Shown one piece after another: positions 25,446 through 33,361 of a stretch of DNA of 64,000 bases. The position numbers were made by a program, and so were the translations under genes. Origin of the DNA: Paractinoplanes abujensis (GTDB lineage: Bacteria > Actinomycetota > Actinomycetes > Mycobacteriales > Micromonosporaceae). The DNA is taken from positions 2,976,001 through 3,040,000 of the forward strand of contig NZ_JACHMF010000001.1 in assembly GCF_014204895.1 (NCBI RefSeq), written 5' to 3'. The notes under the pieces were generated by a model that was given only the letters and a program-made list of their open reading frames with translations, made no database searches and was not told the DNA's origin. How positions within the stretch are numbered: the first letter of the stretch is position 1; each line of letters begins with the position of its first letter.

Positions 25446-26207
25446 TCAGGAGATTTTCTTCTTGTAGGCCGCCATGGCGAAGGCGTAGGCGACGAGCAGG
25501 ATGCCCGCGCACCAGGCAAGGGCGATCCAGATGTCGTTGCCCACCGGCTGCTGGTCGAACAGGGCCCGGATCGAGTTGACGATCGCGGTCACCGGCTGGT
25601 TCTCGGCGAACGCCCGCACCGGGCCCGGCATCGTCTCGGTGGGCACGAACGCGGAGCTGATGAAGGGCAGGAAGATGATCGGGTAGGAGAAGGCGGAGGC
25701 ACCGTCGGGGGTGGACGCGGTCAGGCCGGCGATGATCGCCACCCAGGTCAGGGCGAGCGTGAAGACCGTCAGGATGCCCGCCACGGCCAGCCAGCTGAGG
25801 ATGCCGGCCGAGGTGCGGAAGCCGATGCCCAGCCCGACCAGCAGGATCACCACGACCGAGATGGCGTTGGAGACCAGCGAGGTCAGGACGTGTCCCCACA
25901 GCACCGACGAGCGGGCGATCGGCATCGAGTGGAAGCGTTCGAAGATGCCGCTCTTCATGTCGTTGAAGAGCCGGAAGCCCGTGTACGAGATGCCGCTGGC
26001 GATGGCGATGAGCAGCACGCCGGGTATCAGGTAGTTGACGTAGTTGTCGGTGTCGGCCTGGATGGCGCCGCCGAAGACGTATCTGAACAGCAGCAGGAAC
26101 GCCAGGGGCATGATCGTGACGGTGATGATGGTGTCGAGGCTGCGCGACACGTGCTTGATCGAGCGGCCGAGCATCACGTTGGTGTCGCCGAGGACGTGGG
26201 TGGTCAT
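25446..26207 (-). CDS. ABC-2 type exporter permease (DrrB-like)
   Basis: A 253-residue membrane protein with six hydrophobic segments. The N-terminal SRSLDTIITVTIMPLAFLLLFRYVFGG, the amphipathic helix FNDMKSGIFERFHSMPIARSS (the ABC-2 coupling helix with the ERF-x-SMP signature) and the late PSSAFVPTETMPGPVRAFAENQP-like section (ISSAFVPTETMPG) are diagnostic of the daunorubicin-resistance DrrB family. It pairs with the ATPase encoded 2 bases upstream to pump out hydrophobic drugs or lipids. It is the last gene of the RHH regulator, DUF4097, ATPase, permease cluster. Confidence 0.93.
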   Translation of the reverse strand: MTTHVLGDTNVMLGRSIKHVSRSLDTIITVTIMPLAFLLLFRYVFGGAIQADTDNYVNYLIPGVLLIAIASGISYTGFRLFNDMKSGIFERFHSMPIARSSVLWGHVLTSLVSNAISVVVILLVGLGIGFRTSAGILSWLAVAGILTVFTLALTWVAIIAGLTASTPDGASAFSYPIIFLPFISSAFVPTETMPGPVRAFAENQPVTAIVNSIRALFDQQPVGNDIWIALAWCAGILLVAYAFAMAAYKKKIS

Positions 26208-26209
26208 GG

Positions 26210-26971
26210 TCAGGCCTGCTTTCCGACGACGGAGAGGAAGACTTCTTCGAGGGTGGGCTGCCGCTCGACGTATTCGACCTTCGCGGGCGGCAGAAGTTTG
26301 CGCAGGTCGGTCAGGGTGCCGGTGACGATGATGGTGCCCTGGTGGAGGATCGCGATGCGGTCGGCCAGTTTCTCCGCCTCCTCCAGGTATTGCGTGGTCA
26401 GCAGCACGGTCGTGCCGCCGCCGGCCAGCTTCTGGATCTCGTTCCAGACCTCGATGCGGGCTTCGGGGTCGAGCCCGGTGGTGGGCTCGTCGAGGAAGAT
26501 CACCGGCGGGTCGCCGATCAGGCTCATCGCGATGTCGAGCCGGCGCCGCATGCCGCCGGAGTAGGTGCCCACGCGGCGCCCGCCCGCCTCGGTCAGGCTG
26601 AATCGGGCGAGCAGGTCGTCGGCCACGCGCTGCGGGTTCTGCACGCGCCGCAACCGGGCCAGCATGATCAGGTTCTCGCGCCCGGTGAGGATCTCGTCGA
26701 CCGCCGCGAACTGGCCGGTCAGGCTGATCGACCCGCGCACCCGGGCCGGCTGTTGCACGACGTCGTGGCCGTTGACCGTGGCCGTGCCGCCGTCGGGTCT
26801 CAACAGCGTGGACAGGATCCGTACGACCGTGGTCTTGCCCGCGCCGTTCGAGCCGAGCAACGCGAAGATGCTGCCCTTGGCGACGTCGAAGTCCACGCCT
26901 TTGAGCACTTCGATCTGCCCGTACGACTTGCGGAGCCCGTCGACGTGGATGGCGGAAGTGTGGCTGTTCAT
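26210..26971 (-). CDS. ABC exporter ATP-binding protein (DrrA-like)
   Basis: A 253-residue ATPase of the DrrA subgroup: Walker A GSNGAGKTT, the Q-loop region SISLTGQFAAVDEILTGRENL (a DrrA hallmark), signature YSGGMRRRLDIAMSL, Walker B VIFLDEPTTGLDPEAR and switch region LLTTQYLEEAEKLAD with Gln in place of His, as in DrrA. The C-terminal segment PTLEEVFL is also typical. The gene starts 15 bases downstream of the DUF4097 gene stop and is 2 bases from the permease, forming one transcriptional unit for drug or metabolite export. Confidence 0.95.
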   Translation of the reverse strand: MNSHTSAIHVDGLRKSYGQIEVLKGVDFDVAKGSIFALLGSNGAGKTTVVRILSTLLRPDGGTATVNGHDVVQQPARVRGSISLTGQFAAVDEILTGRENLIMLARLRRVQNPQRVADDLLARFSLTEAGGRRVGTYSGGMRRRLDIAMSLIGDPPVIFLDEPTTGLDPEARIEVWNEIQKLAGGGTTVLLTTQYLEEAEKLADRIAILHQGTIIVTGTLTDLRKLLPPAKVEYVERQPTLEEVFLSVVGKQA

Positions 26972-26986
26972 GGGGGGTCTCCGTCC

Positions 26987-27838
26987 TCAGGAGTGGTGGA
27001 TGACGATGTCGCCGTACGAGGTCCGGCCGCGGACCTCGACGGTCTGGGCCGCCTCGTCGGGTCCGACGACGTGCTCCATCTGGTTGCGCACGTGCCCGTA
27101 GGAGGTGCTGACCTCGAGCCAGGCCGCGGTGCCGGGGGCGATGCCGATGTCGAGGCCACCCAGGGCCGTGCCGAGGACAACCGATCCCCGTACGGCCTCA
27201 CCCAGCCGGATGTCGCCCGACGAGGTCTTGGCGTCTACGCCCGCCGCGGCCCGCCCGATGTCGATGCGGCCGTTGGCGTTGCGCACCCGCACGTCACCGG
27301 TGGCCGTGTCGATGGCCGTCTCGCCGTTGGAGTTCTTGGCCACGACGGCGCCCTCGACCCGGCCCAGCTGGATCGTTCCGGAACCGGTGGAGACGTCGGC
27401 GTCCCCGGCGACCGTGCCCGCGGTGACGGCGCCGACGCCGGTGTGCAGGCGCAGCGGCCCGGTGTGGTCGAGCGAGACGTCGCCGGTGGTCTTGAGCCGG
27501 CACTCGCCGAGCCGCCCGGTCGCGCGGATGCTGCCCATCTGGAGGTGGGCGGACAGCGACGAGCCGGTGGGCAGTTCGACGGTCACGTCGACCGAGCGGG
27601 TCTTCTTGCTGAAGTCGAACATCCGCTTGGGGCCGGTGATCCGCAGTTCGCCGTGGCTGAGGTCGACCCGCAGCTGCTGGGCGGCTTCGACGTCGGACTG
27701 GTCGGCCTCGTCGCTCGGGCGGACCTCGACGACGGTGTCGGCGCGGTCGGTGGCGGTGATCTTCAGGCTGCCGACGCCGAACTCAACAGTGACGGCGATC
27801 GGTTCCGGGGTGTCGAAAACAGGCACGGTGGTCCCCAC
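26987..27838 (-). CDS. DUF4097 family beta-helix protein
   Basis: A 283-residue protein built of short beta strands with a repeated pattern (LKITATDRADTVVEV, then GDADVSTGSGTIQLGRV, SNGETAIDTATGDVRVRNANGRIDIG and TSSGDIRLGEAV), the right-handed helix typical of DUF4097. No signal peptide or membrane segment is visible, so it is likely cytosolic. DUF4097 genes sit very often between an RHH-type regulator and a drrAB-like exporter in actinomycetes, as they do here, but their activity is unknown. It may sense envelope or drug stress for the exporter. Confidence 0.88.
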   Translation of the reverse strand: MGTTVPVFDTPEPIAVTVEFGVGSLKITATDRADTVVEVRPSDEADQSDVEAAQQLRVDLSHGELRITGPKRMFDFSKKTRSVDVTVELPTGSSLSAHLQMGSIRATGRLGECRLKTTGDVSLDHTGPLRLHTGVGAVTAGTVAGDADVSTGSGTIQLGRVEGAVVAKNSNGETAIDTATGDVRVRNANGRIDIGRAAAGVDAKTSSGDIRLGEAVRGSVVLGTALGGLDIGIAPGTAAWLEVSTSYGHVRNQMEHVVGPDEAAQTVEVRGRTSYGDIVIHHS

Positions 27839-27905
27839 TTCATGGGTCGGTGAGTCGTCCCCGCAGGTCAGGGACGCGGAAGGAAGAGCGGAGAAGGTGC
27901 GGGGG

Positions 27906-28415
27906 TCAGCGCACCCAGCCGGTGAAGCCCTGCGCGGAGCGCTTCACGGTGGCGCGCGTGTCGGGTCGCGGATCGGAGCGTTGCAGACCGGTGGTGGCGG
28001 CCCGGACGAGCCAGGCGTTGACCGAACGACCCTCCTTGGCCGCAGCCTCCTCGATGGCGGTTTTGAGCTGCTCGGGCATGCGGACGTTGATGCGGGCGGC
28101 CGGGCCGTCCTCGGCGAAGGGCAGGTCGTCGGCGGGGGTGGCGTCGCCGGCGGCCGGCGCGGGGGTCTCGGACGGCGGCGCGGTCACCACGAACTCGGGG
28201 TCACGGCCGCGCAGCCGCAGCTCGACCGAGCCGGGCGCCAGGTCACGGGTGATCTCGTCGGCGGCGTGGGACAGCGCGTCCAGCAGGGTCATCCGGATCG
28301 CCGACTCCAGCGAGCCGGTCAGGCGCTCGACCAGCGCACGCGACTGTTCACCACCGGCTTCGGCCAGCGTCGCGAACTCGCGGCCGAGGTTGCTCACATA
28401 CGAGGTCAAGTCCAT
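27906..28415 (-). CDS. Ribbon-helix-helix (HicB/Arc-type) regulator
   Basis: From the ATG at 28415 the 169-residue product starts MDLTSYVSNLGREFATLAEAG, with an N-terminal helical part (residues 1-60), an acidic/proline linker (about 75-105) and a C-terminal ribbon-helix-helix domain (ARINVRMPEQLKTAIEEAA, then GRSVNAWLVRAATTGL, about 107-145). RHH proteins bind tandem operators as dimers of dimers. Its own start codon lies inside an array of 10-bp repeats spaced 11 bp apart, so autoregulation is very likely. It is upstream of the DUF4097 and exporter genes on the same strand, with a 67-base gap, and probably controls them. No toxin partner is next to it. Confidence 0.88.
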   Translation of the reverse strand: MDLTSYVSNLGREFATLAEAGGEQSRALVERLTGSLESAIRMTLLDALSHAADEITRDLAPGSVELRLRGRDPEFVVTAPPSETPAPAAGDATPADDLPFAEDGPAARINVRMPEQLKTAIEEAAAKEGRSVNAWLVRAATTGLQRSDPRPDTRATVKRSAQGFTGWVR

Positions 28416-28487
28416 GGCACCACTATGGCACACGCATGGCACCACTCGCAATCGATGTGGCACACAAATGGCACCACCTGGCACCAC
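28414..28487. promoter_or_regulatory. Helically phased ATGGCACCAC operator array
   Basis: Six copies of a 10-base unit, consensus ATGGCACCAC, start at 28414, 28425, 28436, 28457, 28468 and 28478. Steps are 11, 11, 21, 11 and 10 bases, about one or two helical turns, so all copies face the same side of DNA. The last two units are followed by an inverted GGTGCC (28491-28496). The first unit overlaps the ATG of the RHH regulator gene. Tandem short repeats at one-turn spacing are typical RHH binding sites, so this is most likely the regulator's operator. Confidence 0.85.
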
Positions 28488-28565
28488 GCTGGTGCCGGTG
28501 TTTGGCCGAGGCCCGTACGGGCATCCCGTTCGACGAGGAAACGACCCGCAAGGAAGTGATGCACG

Positions 28566-28733
28566 ATGTCCGGCGCGGCGCCTGCGCGCAACCGTTCCCG
28601 CGTTCGTGAGCTGCAATCCGGCACCGCCTGGTACGGCGTCAACCGCCGCCGCGTGCCACCCGGCCACGACAACCGCAACCGGCACCGCTGGGACGAGCCG
28701 GAGACCGAGGACCCCGGCTCACCGCCTGACTAG
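28566..28733 (+). CDS. Small basic hypothetical protein (55 aa)
   Basis: An AAGGAAG ribosome site nine bases before the ATG supports this short frame, which begins MSGAAPARNRSRVREL and has a Trp/Arg/Asn-rich middle (SGTAWYGVNRRRVPPGHD) and an acidic end (PETEDPGSPPD). Composition and spacing look genuine although it falls below normal gene-size cut-offs. It is transcribed away from the operator array and the RHH gene and so could share that control. Its stop codon abuts the stop of the convergent next gene with no gap. No function can be assigned. Confidence 0.6.
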   Translation: MSGAAPARNRSRVRELQSGTAWYGVNRRRVPPGHDNRNRHRWDEPETEDPGSPPD

Positions 28734-29345
28734 TCAGTCCACCAAGGCGACGTAGAGCGGGGAGCCCAGCAGCACCCGTTCGCCCTCGGGGCCCGGCTCG
28801 TCCATCAGCCGCTTGGCGATGAACTCCATGTTCTGCTCCGGCCCGCGCAGGCCGTCGGTGGCCGCGCGGACCGCCTCGGGCGCGTCGGTTCCGTCGACCC
28901 GGGTGATGCCCTCGAGCAGCGACGGCAGCTGCGACCGGCCCACCGGCAGCACCTGCTGGTCGGCTCCGGGCGGAGCACCGAACACGTGGGCGCGCGAGCC
29001 GCCGAGGCCGAGCACGGTCTTACCCGTACGGCCGCCGAAATAGATCATCGGGAAGCCGTCGGCCCCCACGGTCGAACCCCATCGCAGCGGCAACAGCCCC
29101 CAGAAGAACTGGCCCGGCTCGTCGACCGTGCCCAGATCACCGAAGTCGGTCAGGTGGCGGACGACCCGCTCGAGCCGCGCGGTGCGTTCGGCCCCGGCCA
29201 GCGACTCACCCGTCCGCTTGGCGGTGAAGAACTGCAGGCCCAGCCCGACCTCGGACGCGCGTTTGCGCAGGGCGCCGGGCTCGATCTGCTGGAGCAGCAT
29301 CTCCACCTTGGCATCGCTGATGTAGACGAAATACCGGAACGACAT
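28734..29345 (-). CDS. Conserved actinobacterial protein (DUF7019-like)
   Basis: From the ATG at 29345 the 203-residue product starts MSFRYFVYISDAKVEMLLQQI, a signature I remember from the DUF7019 group. Other conserved-looking parts are ARLERVVRHLTDFGDLGTVDEP, QFFWGLLPLRWG and a glycine-rich DGFPMIYFGGRTGKTVLGLGG. It has no membrane helix. Its function is unknown. The C-terminal stop is adjacent to the stop of the 55-residue gene on the other strand. Confidence 0.75.
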   Translation of the reverse strand: MSFRYFVYISDAKVEMLLQQIEPGALRKRASEVGLGLQFFTAKRTGESLAGAERTARLERVVRHLTDFGDLGTVDEPGQFFWGLLPLRWGSTVGADGFPMIYFGGRTGKTVLGLGGSRAHVFGAPPGADQQVLPVGRSQLPSLLEGITRVDGTDAPEAVRAATDGLRGPEQNMEFIAKRLMDEPGPEGERVLLGSPLYVALVD

Positions 29346-29440
29346 CCATCCCCCTCGGCGGCGAACCCGAGTATCCCATCCCTTGTCGACACACGCGGCG
29401 GGGAGCAGAGCCCGGATGAACTCCCCTCCCCGCCGGCGCG

Positions 29441-30199
29441 TCAGTTCAGCACCATGTAGAGCCGCCGGCCGGCCGCGCGGTAACCGACCCGCTCGTAGAC
29501 CCGCCACGAGTCCTCGCCGGACGCCTCCAGCCAGGCCAGATCGGCGCCCCGGGCGAACAACCGCCCGGTGACGGCCGCGGTGATCGCCGCGGCCAGCCCG
29601 CGGCGGCGGAACGCCTGGCGCACCGCGATGCCGCCGACCTCGCTGACCCCGCCGTTCGGCGCGACCGCGGTGCCGCCGCCGGCGCAGGTGCCGTCGGCGG
29701 CGACGGCCGCCATCGCCACGCCACCGGCGGACTGCAGCCGCAGCACCCGGGCGGTGTCGGACGCGGTGGCCGTCGGCTCCCCGCCGAACGCCTCGTTCTG
29801 CGCGCCCACCATCGCCGCGCGCTGCGCGTCGGTGTCCGGTTCGCGCAGGTCGAAACCGTCCGGCCTGGGCGGCACGAGCAGCGTCGCGCTGTCGCAGACC
29901 AGATAGTCGTGCCGCTCCTCGACCCGGAACCCGGCCGCGACCAGGAGCGATTCGAGGCCGGGAGCGCAGGTGACGACATATTCCAGGCGCGGCCGGCGGC
30001 CGGCCGCGCGGAACGCCGCCACCAGCGCGGCGACGTCGGCCGCCGTGATGGTCGCGCCGGGTTGCGGGGTGGCGTAGTTGATGTGCGGACTGTCGGTGCC
30101 CGGGTCGAGCCCGAGGACGAACGGCCCTACCTCGGCCGCCGCCGGACGGGCGGACAGATTGGCGGCAACGGACTGCTGGATACGAACATCCAAGATCAC
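29441..30199 (-). CDS. GNAT family N-acetyltransferase (two-part)
   Basis: A 252-residue protein. Residues 1-115 form a degenerate GNAT-like N-terminal half (LEYVVTCAPGLESLLVAAGFRVEER), and residues 120-250 a full GNAT fold with VSEVGGIAVRQAFRRRGLAAAIT, where the acetyl-CoA pyrophosphate loop reads RRRGLA, and DLAWLEASGEDSWRVYERVGY. Such double-GNAT proteins are common in actinomycetes. The start is a GTG with GAGGG eight bases before it. The acceptor substrate is unknown. Confidence 0.88.
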   Translation of the reverse strand: MILDVRIQQSVAANLSARPAAAEVGPFVLGLDPGTDSPHINYATPQPGATITAADVAALVAAFRAAGRRPRLEYVVTCAPGLESLLVAAGFRVEERHDYLVCDSATLLVPPRPDGFDLREPDTDAQRAAMVGAQNEAFGGEPTATASDTARVLRLQSAGGVAMAAVAADGTCAGGGTAVAPNGGVSEVGGIAVRQAFRRRGLAAAITAAVTGRLFARGADLAWLEASGEDSWRVYERVGYRAAGRRLYMVLN

Positions 30200-30448
30200 T
30201 GTGAAAACCCTCTGTGCGGTCGCTGACGAGACAGACGTCGGGCCGCCGCAGGTTTCAGGCGGCCGCTGAGCTCACCGAGATCACAGGCGTCAGTCCTTCG
30301 CACAGAGCGCCGCGCTCGACTGCGCGGACCCGGGCACGATATCAGGTCCTGGCGGTGTCCGCGGCCACCGCGGAAGGGTCAGCTGTCCGGCCTGGCTTTC
30401 CGCAGGCGCCACCAGCCGGGCCCGACGCCCGGTCGGCCCGGCGCGTGC

Positions 30449-31888
30449 TCAGCCCGCCGGTTCCGACGGTCGGGGCTCGACGGCGTACCAGTCGAAGGAT
30501 GCCGTGCCCTCGGTGACGTAGAGGCCGATCACGCGGCCGGTGAAGCCGGTGGCCACCTCGGTCGACAGGTAGCGGCCGTCGAGCTCGGTCAGCGGCGGGC
30601 CGCCGGCCACCCGGAACGCGATCATGTCCGGGCCCTGACCGGCGTGGTCGGTGCGGGTCTCCACGGTCAGGTCGATCGGGCCCGGCGGCACCGGCTGCTC
30701 GGCCACGACCTGGCGCAGCGGGCCGATCCGGGCCACCACCCGGGCCACGCCGGCCGAGACCTCCAGGTCGTAGTGGTGGGCCTCGTCCAGGCGTACGGAC
30801 AGACCCGCGGTGGCCGTCCCGGGGTCGAGCCGGGTCGAGACACGCGTGTCGTGGTGCTGCTGCCGGCGGCCGACGAACGTGCACCCGGGGCGGTCGAGCG
30901 TGGACCCGGTGGCATGCAGGGTCAGCCGGCCGGGGCGCTCGGTGAGCGACCACGAGTCGTCGGGCCGCCACCGCGGGGAGATCCACTGCGGAGCCAGGTC
31001 ACCGGTGTCGAAGTCGTCGCGTTCGGCGGCCGGGGGCGGCCCGCTCGGTGAGCCGACCTCGCCGACCTGCGGCCAGCCGTCGACCCACTGCACCCGGGCC
31101 AGGAACGACTCGCGGCCGAGCACGTGGAAGGCCGGTGTCCTGCCGCGCGGCCGGGTGGCCAGCAACACCATCCACCAGGTGCCGCCGGGAGCCCGTACGA
31201 GGTCGGCATGCCCGGTGCTCTGCACGGGCTTGTCGGTGCTGCGGTGGGTCACCAGCGGGTTGCCGGGCGCGGGCTCCCACGGGCCGAGCGGGGTGCGCGC
31301 CCGCGCCATCGCCACGGTGTGGCCGCGCTCGGTGCCACCCTCGGCGATCAGCAGATACCACCAGCCGTCGATCCGGTAGAGGTGCGGCGCCTCCGGATAT
31401 TGCAGGCCGGTGCCCGCCCAGGCCGGGAACGGGCCGTCGAGCACCTTGCCCGCCACCGGGTCGATCCGCGCGATCCGGGTGCCCGCCACCGCCGCCCAGC
31501 AGGAGCCGTCGTCGCCCCAGGCCAGGTCGGGATCGATGCCGGGCAGGTCGATCCAGGCCGGTTCGCTCCACGGGCCCTCGGGCCGCTCGGCGGTCACGAT
31601 GAAGGTGCCGCCCCCGGACGTGTTGGTCGTGATGACCCAGAACCGGCCGTCGTGGTGGCGGATCGTCGGCGCGTAGATGCCGCCGGACGCCTCCGTGTCC
31701 CGCGGCAGCGGCAGCTGCGACGGCCGGTCGAGGACGTTGCCGATCTGCCGCCAGCTCACCAAGTCGCGGCTGTGGAACACGGGCACGCCCGGGAAGTACT
31801 CGAAACTCGAGCAGACCAGGTAGTAGTCCTCCCCCACCCGGCACACGCTCGGATCGGGGTGGAAGCCCGGCAGGATCGGCCGGCCCAT
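30449..31888 (-). CDS. Glycoside hydrolase family 43 (beta-xylosidase/arabinofuranosidase)
   Basis: The 479-residue protein is a five-bladed GH43 enzyme with a C-terminal lectin-like domain (from about 290, FDTGDLAPQWISPRW onward). Catalytic residues can be placed: the base Asp12 in GFHPDPS, the pKa modulator Asp119 in PGIDPDL and the acid Glu166 in YPEAPHLY. There is no signal peptide, so it acts inside the cell on imported oligosaccharides. Its ATG shares bases with the stop of the acetyl esterase gene (TGATG); together they would deacetylate and hydrolyse short xylan fragments. Xylose or arabinose specificity cannot be told here. Confidence 0.93.
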   Translation of the reverse strand: MGRPILPGFHPDPSVCRVGEDYYLVCSSFEYFPGVPVFHSRDLVSWRQIGNVLDRPSQLPLPRDTEASGGIYAPTIRHHDGRFWVITTNTSGGGTFIVTAERPEGPWSEPAWIDLPGIDPDLAWGDDGSCWAAVAGTRIARIDPVAGKVLDGPFPAWAGTGLQYPEAPHLYRIDGWWYLLIAEGGTERGHTVAMARARTPLGPWEPAPGNPLVTHRSTDKPVQSTGHADLVRAPGGTWWMVLLATRPRGRTPAFHVLGRESFLARVQWVDGWPQVGEVGSPSGPPPAAERDDFDTGDLAPQWISPRWRPDDSWSLTERPGRLTLHATGSTLDRPGCTFVGRRQQHHDTRVSTRLDPGTATAGLSVRLDEAHHYDLEVSAGVARVVARIGPLRQVVAEQPVPPGPIDLTVETRTDHAGQGPDMIAFRVAGGPPLTELDGRYLSTEVATGFTGRVIGLYVTEGTASFDWYAVEPRPSEPAG

Positions 31889-32862
31889 CAGATGCCGCCG
31901 GCGCCGAGGCGTCCCCGCAGGAACTCCAGGGCGCGGGCCTCGTCCAGGATGCCGCCGCCCTCGTGCCCGTTGAACTCCCACACCTCGATCTGCTTGTCAC
32001 CGGTGTATTCGTGAAAAGCCCCGAAGACGGTGGACGGCGGGCACACGGTGTCCCGCAGCGCGGCGGAGAACAGCGCGGGGGCGGACGCTCGGGCGGCGAA
32101 GTTGACCCCGTCGAAGAAGGCCAGCGTCCGCCGCACGGCATCGACGTCGGTGCGGTGCACGACGAGGTAGTCGATGATTTCCTTGTACGGGTACGACTCC
32201 GTGACCTGCAGGGCGCGCGGGAAGTCGCACAGGAACGGCACGAACGCGACCGCCGCGGCCAGGTCGTCGCGCAGCCCGGCCACCGCGAGCGCGTTGCCGC
32301 CGCCCTGACTGCCGCCGAGCACCGCGATGCGGGCGTTGTCGACCACGTCGAGGCTGCGCGCGGCGTCGACGGCGCGGACGGCATCGGTGAACATGCGCCG
32401 GTAGTAGTACGTGGCCGGGTCGAGGATGCCGCGGGTCACGACCCCCGGGACCTGCGGCTGCGACGGCGCCTCGTCGGGGGTGTCGCCGAGACTCCAGCCC
32501 GAACCCTGCCCGCGCGTGTCCATCTGCAGATGCGCGAAGCCGGCCGAGGCCCACAGCAGGTTCTCCAGCGCGTGCCCGCGGCCGCCGCCGTACCCGACGT
32601 ACTGCACCACCGTGGGCAACGGGCCGGTGGCATGGGCGGGCACCCGCAGCCAGGCCCGCACGTCCTGGCCCGCATAACCCCGGAACGTCACGTCGTACGT
32701 GGAAAGGGTCGTCAGGTTGGTCGTGACCTCATGCAGGCGCACGTCGATGTCGTGCTTGCCCGCCTCGGCCAGGGTCTCGGCCCAGAACTCGTCGAAGCCC
32801 CCGGGCGCGGTCTGGCTGCTGCGATAGGTGGCGAGCTGGTCCGGGGAGAGGTCGGTGAGCAC
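31888..32862 (-). CDS. Acetyl xylan esterase / cephalosporin-C deacetylase (CE7)
   Basis: A 324-residue cytosolic alpha/beta hydrolase of carbohydrate esterase family 7. The oxyanion region VVQYVGYGGGRG and the RGQG-x-S/G loop (MDTRGQGSGWS) are diagnostic. The nucleophile is Ser185 in GGSQGG, with the acid Asp in LRDTVCPPS and the His near residue 300 (NGHEGGG). CE7 enzymes strip acetyl groups from xylo-oligosaccharides. GGAGG precedes the GTG start by ten bases. It is translationally coupled to the GH43 gene downstream. No cellulose-type operator (TGGGAGCGCTCCCA) is visible upstream, so its control differs from that of the GH9 gene. Confidence 0.94.
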   Translation of the reverse strand: MLTDLSPDQLATYRSSQTAPGGFDEFWAETLAEAGKHDIDVRLHEVTTNLTTLSTYDVTFRGYAGQDVRAWLRVPAHATGPLPTVVQYVGYGGGRGHALENLLWASAGFAHLQMDTRGQGSGWSLGDTPDEAPSQPQVPGVVTRGILDPATYYYRRMFTDAVRAVDAARSLDVVDNARIAVLGGSQGGGNALAVAGLRDDLAAAVAFVPFLCDFPRALQVTESYPYKEIIDYLVVHRTDVDAVRRTLAFFDGVNFAARASAPALFSAALRDTVCPPSTVFGAFHEYTGDKQIEVWEFNGHEGGGILDEARALEFLRGRLGAGGI

Positions 32863-33133
32863 GGTGGTCGTTCCTCCGTCGGGTCCGGGGACGGGCCGGC
32901 AGCCGCCGCCCGCTCGGATGATCCTGACACGGGAGGCTCGGGCTCGCGGTTCCGGCCGAGCTCGAGCACCACGTGCGATTCAGTTTCCCCGTACGGCCGG
33001 GCGCCGCGCAGCCGATGCCGTGCTGGATCAATGCGGTGAGCTCTCAGCACTTGACCACCGCGGGCACGTGGGCCGTCGGCTGTGACGTCGCCCCCGGCGC
33101 AGTGGCTTGGGCGGTCGGCCGAGCGGCGGCCCG

Positions 33134-33286
33134 GTCTTCACCGACGACGATTTCACGGCGTCGATCCAGCGGGACACCGGGGTCGAGCCGGCGTGACCCG
33201 CGGAGGCGTTCCCCGACCTCGACGAGGACGTCCGGCAGTCGGTGCGGCGCATCTTCGACGACCCGTTCATCGGCTGCGCCACGTGA
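33134..33286 (+). pseudogene. 3' fragment of a beta-carbonic anhydrase gene with internal stop
   Basis: In one frame the bases read VFTDDDFTASIQRDTGVEPA, a stop (TGA near 33194), then PAEAFPDLDEDVRQSVRRIFDDPFI. This is the conserved C-terminal region of beta-carbonic anhydrases (F-T/D-DDDF, then PAWAAEAFPD-x-D-x-DVRQSI-x-RI-x-x-x-PFI), with the invariant Trp codon changed to TGA. The N-terminal zinc-binding part is absent and the reading ends at a stop soon after. It is a clear relic. Confidence 0.8.
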
Positions 33287-33315
33287 AATGACAGTTCCCG
33301 TACGGCTCCCGAGCG

Positions 33316-33361
33316 GGCTCATGCGGGCGGGCTCATGGGGTGTGGCTCATGCGGGCGGGCT
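33316..33361. repeat. 18-bp direct repeat at the 3' end of a TetR gene
   Basis: GGCTCATGCGGGCGGGCT occurs at 33316-33333 and 33344-33361, the second copy covering the last codons of the TetR gene (stop at 33347). A short duplication has therefore copied the gene's end into the intergenic region. Confidence 0.75.

Noticed and set aside
28414..28487. Six short repeats considered as plasmid iterons or a replication origin
   Set aside because: They are only 10 bases long, overlap the start of an RHH regulator gene and no replication protein is near, so an operator is the simpler explanation.
27906..28733. The RHH gene with the 55-residue gene as a HicAB-type toxin-antitoxin pair
   Set aside because: The RHH protein is long (169 residues) and heads an exporter cluster; the small protein is divergent and lacks any HicA or other toxin signature.
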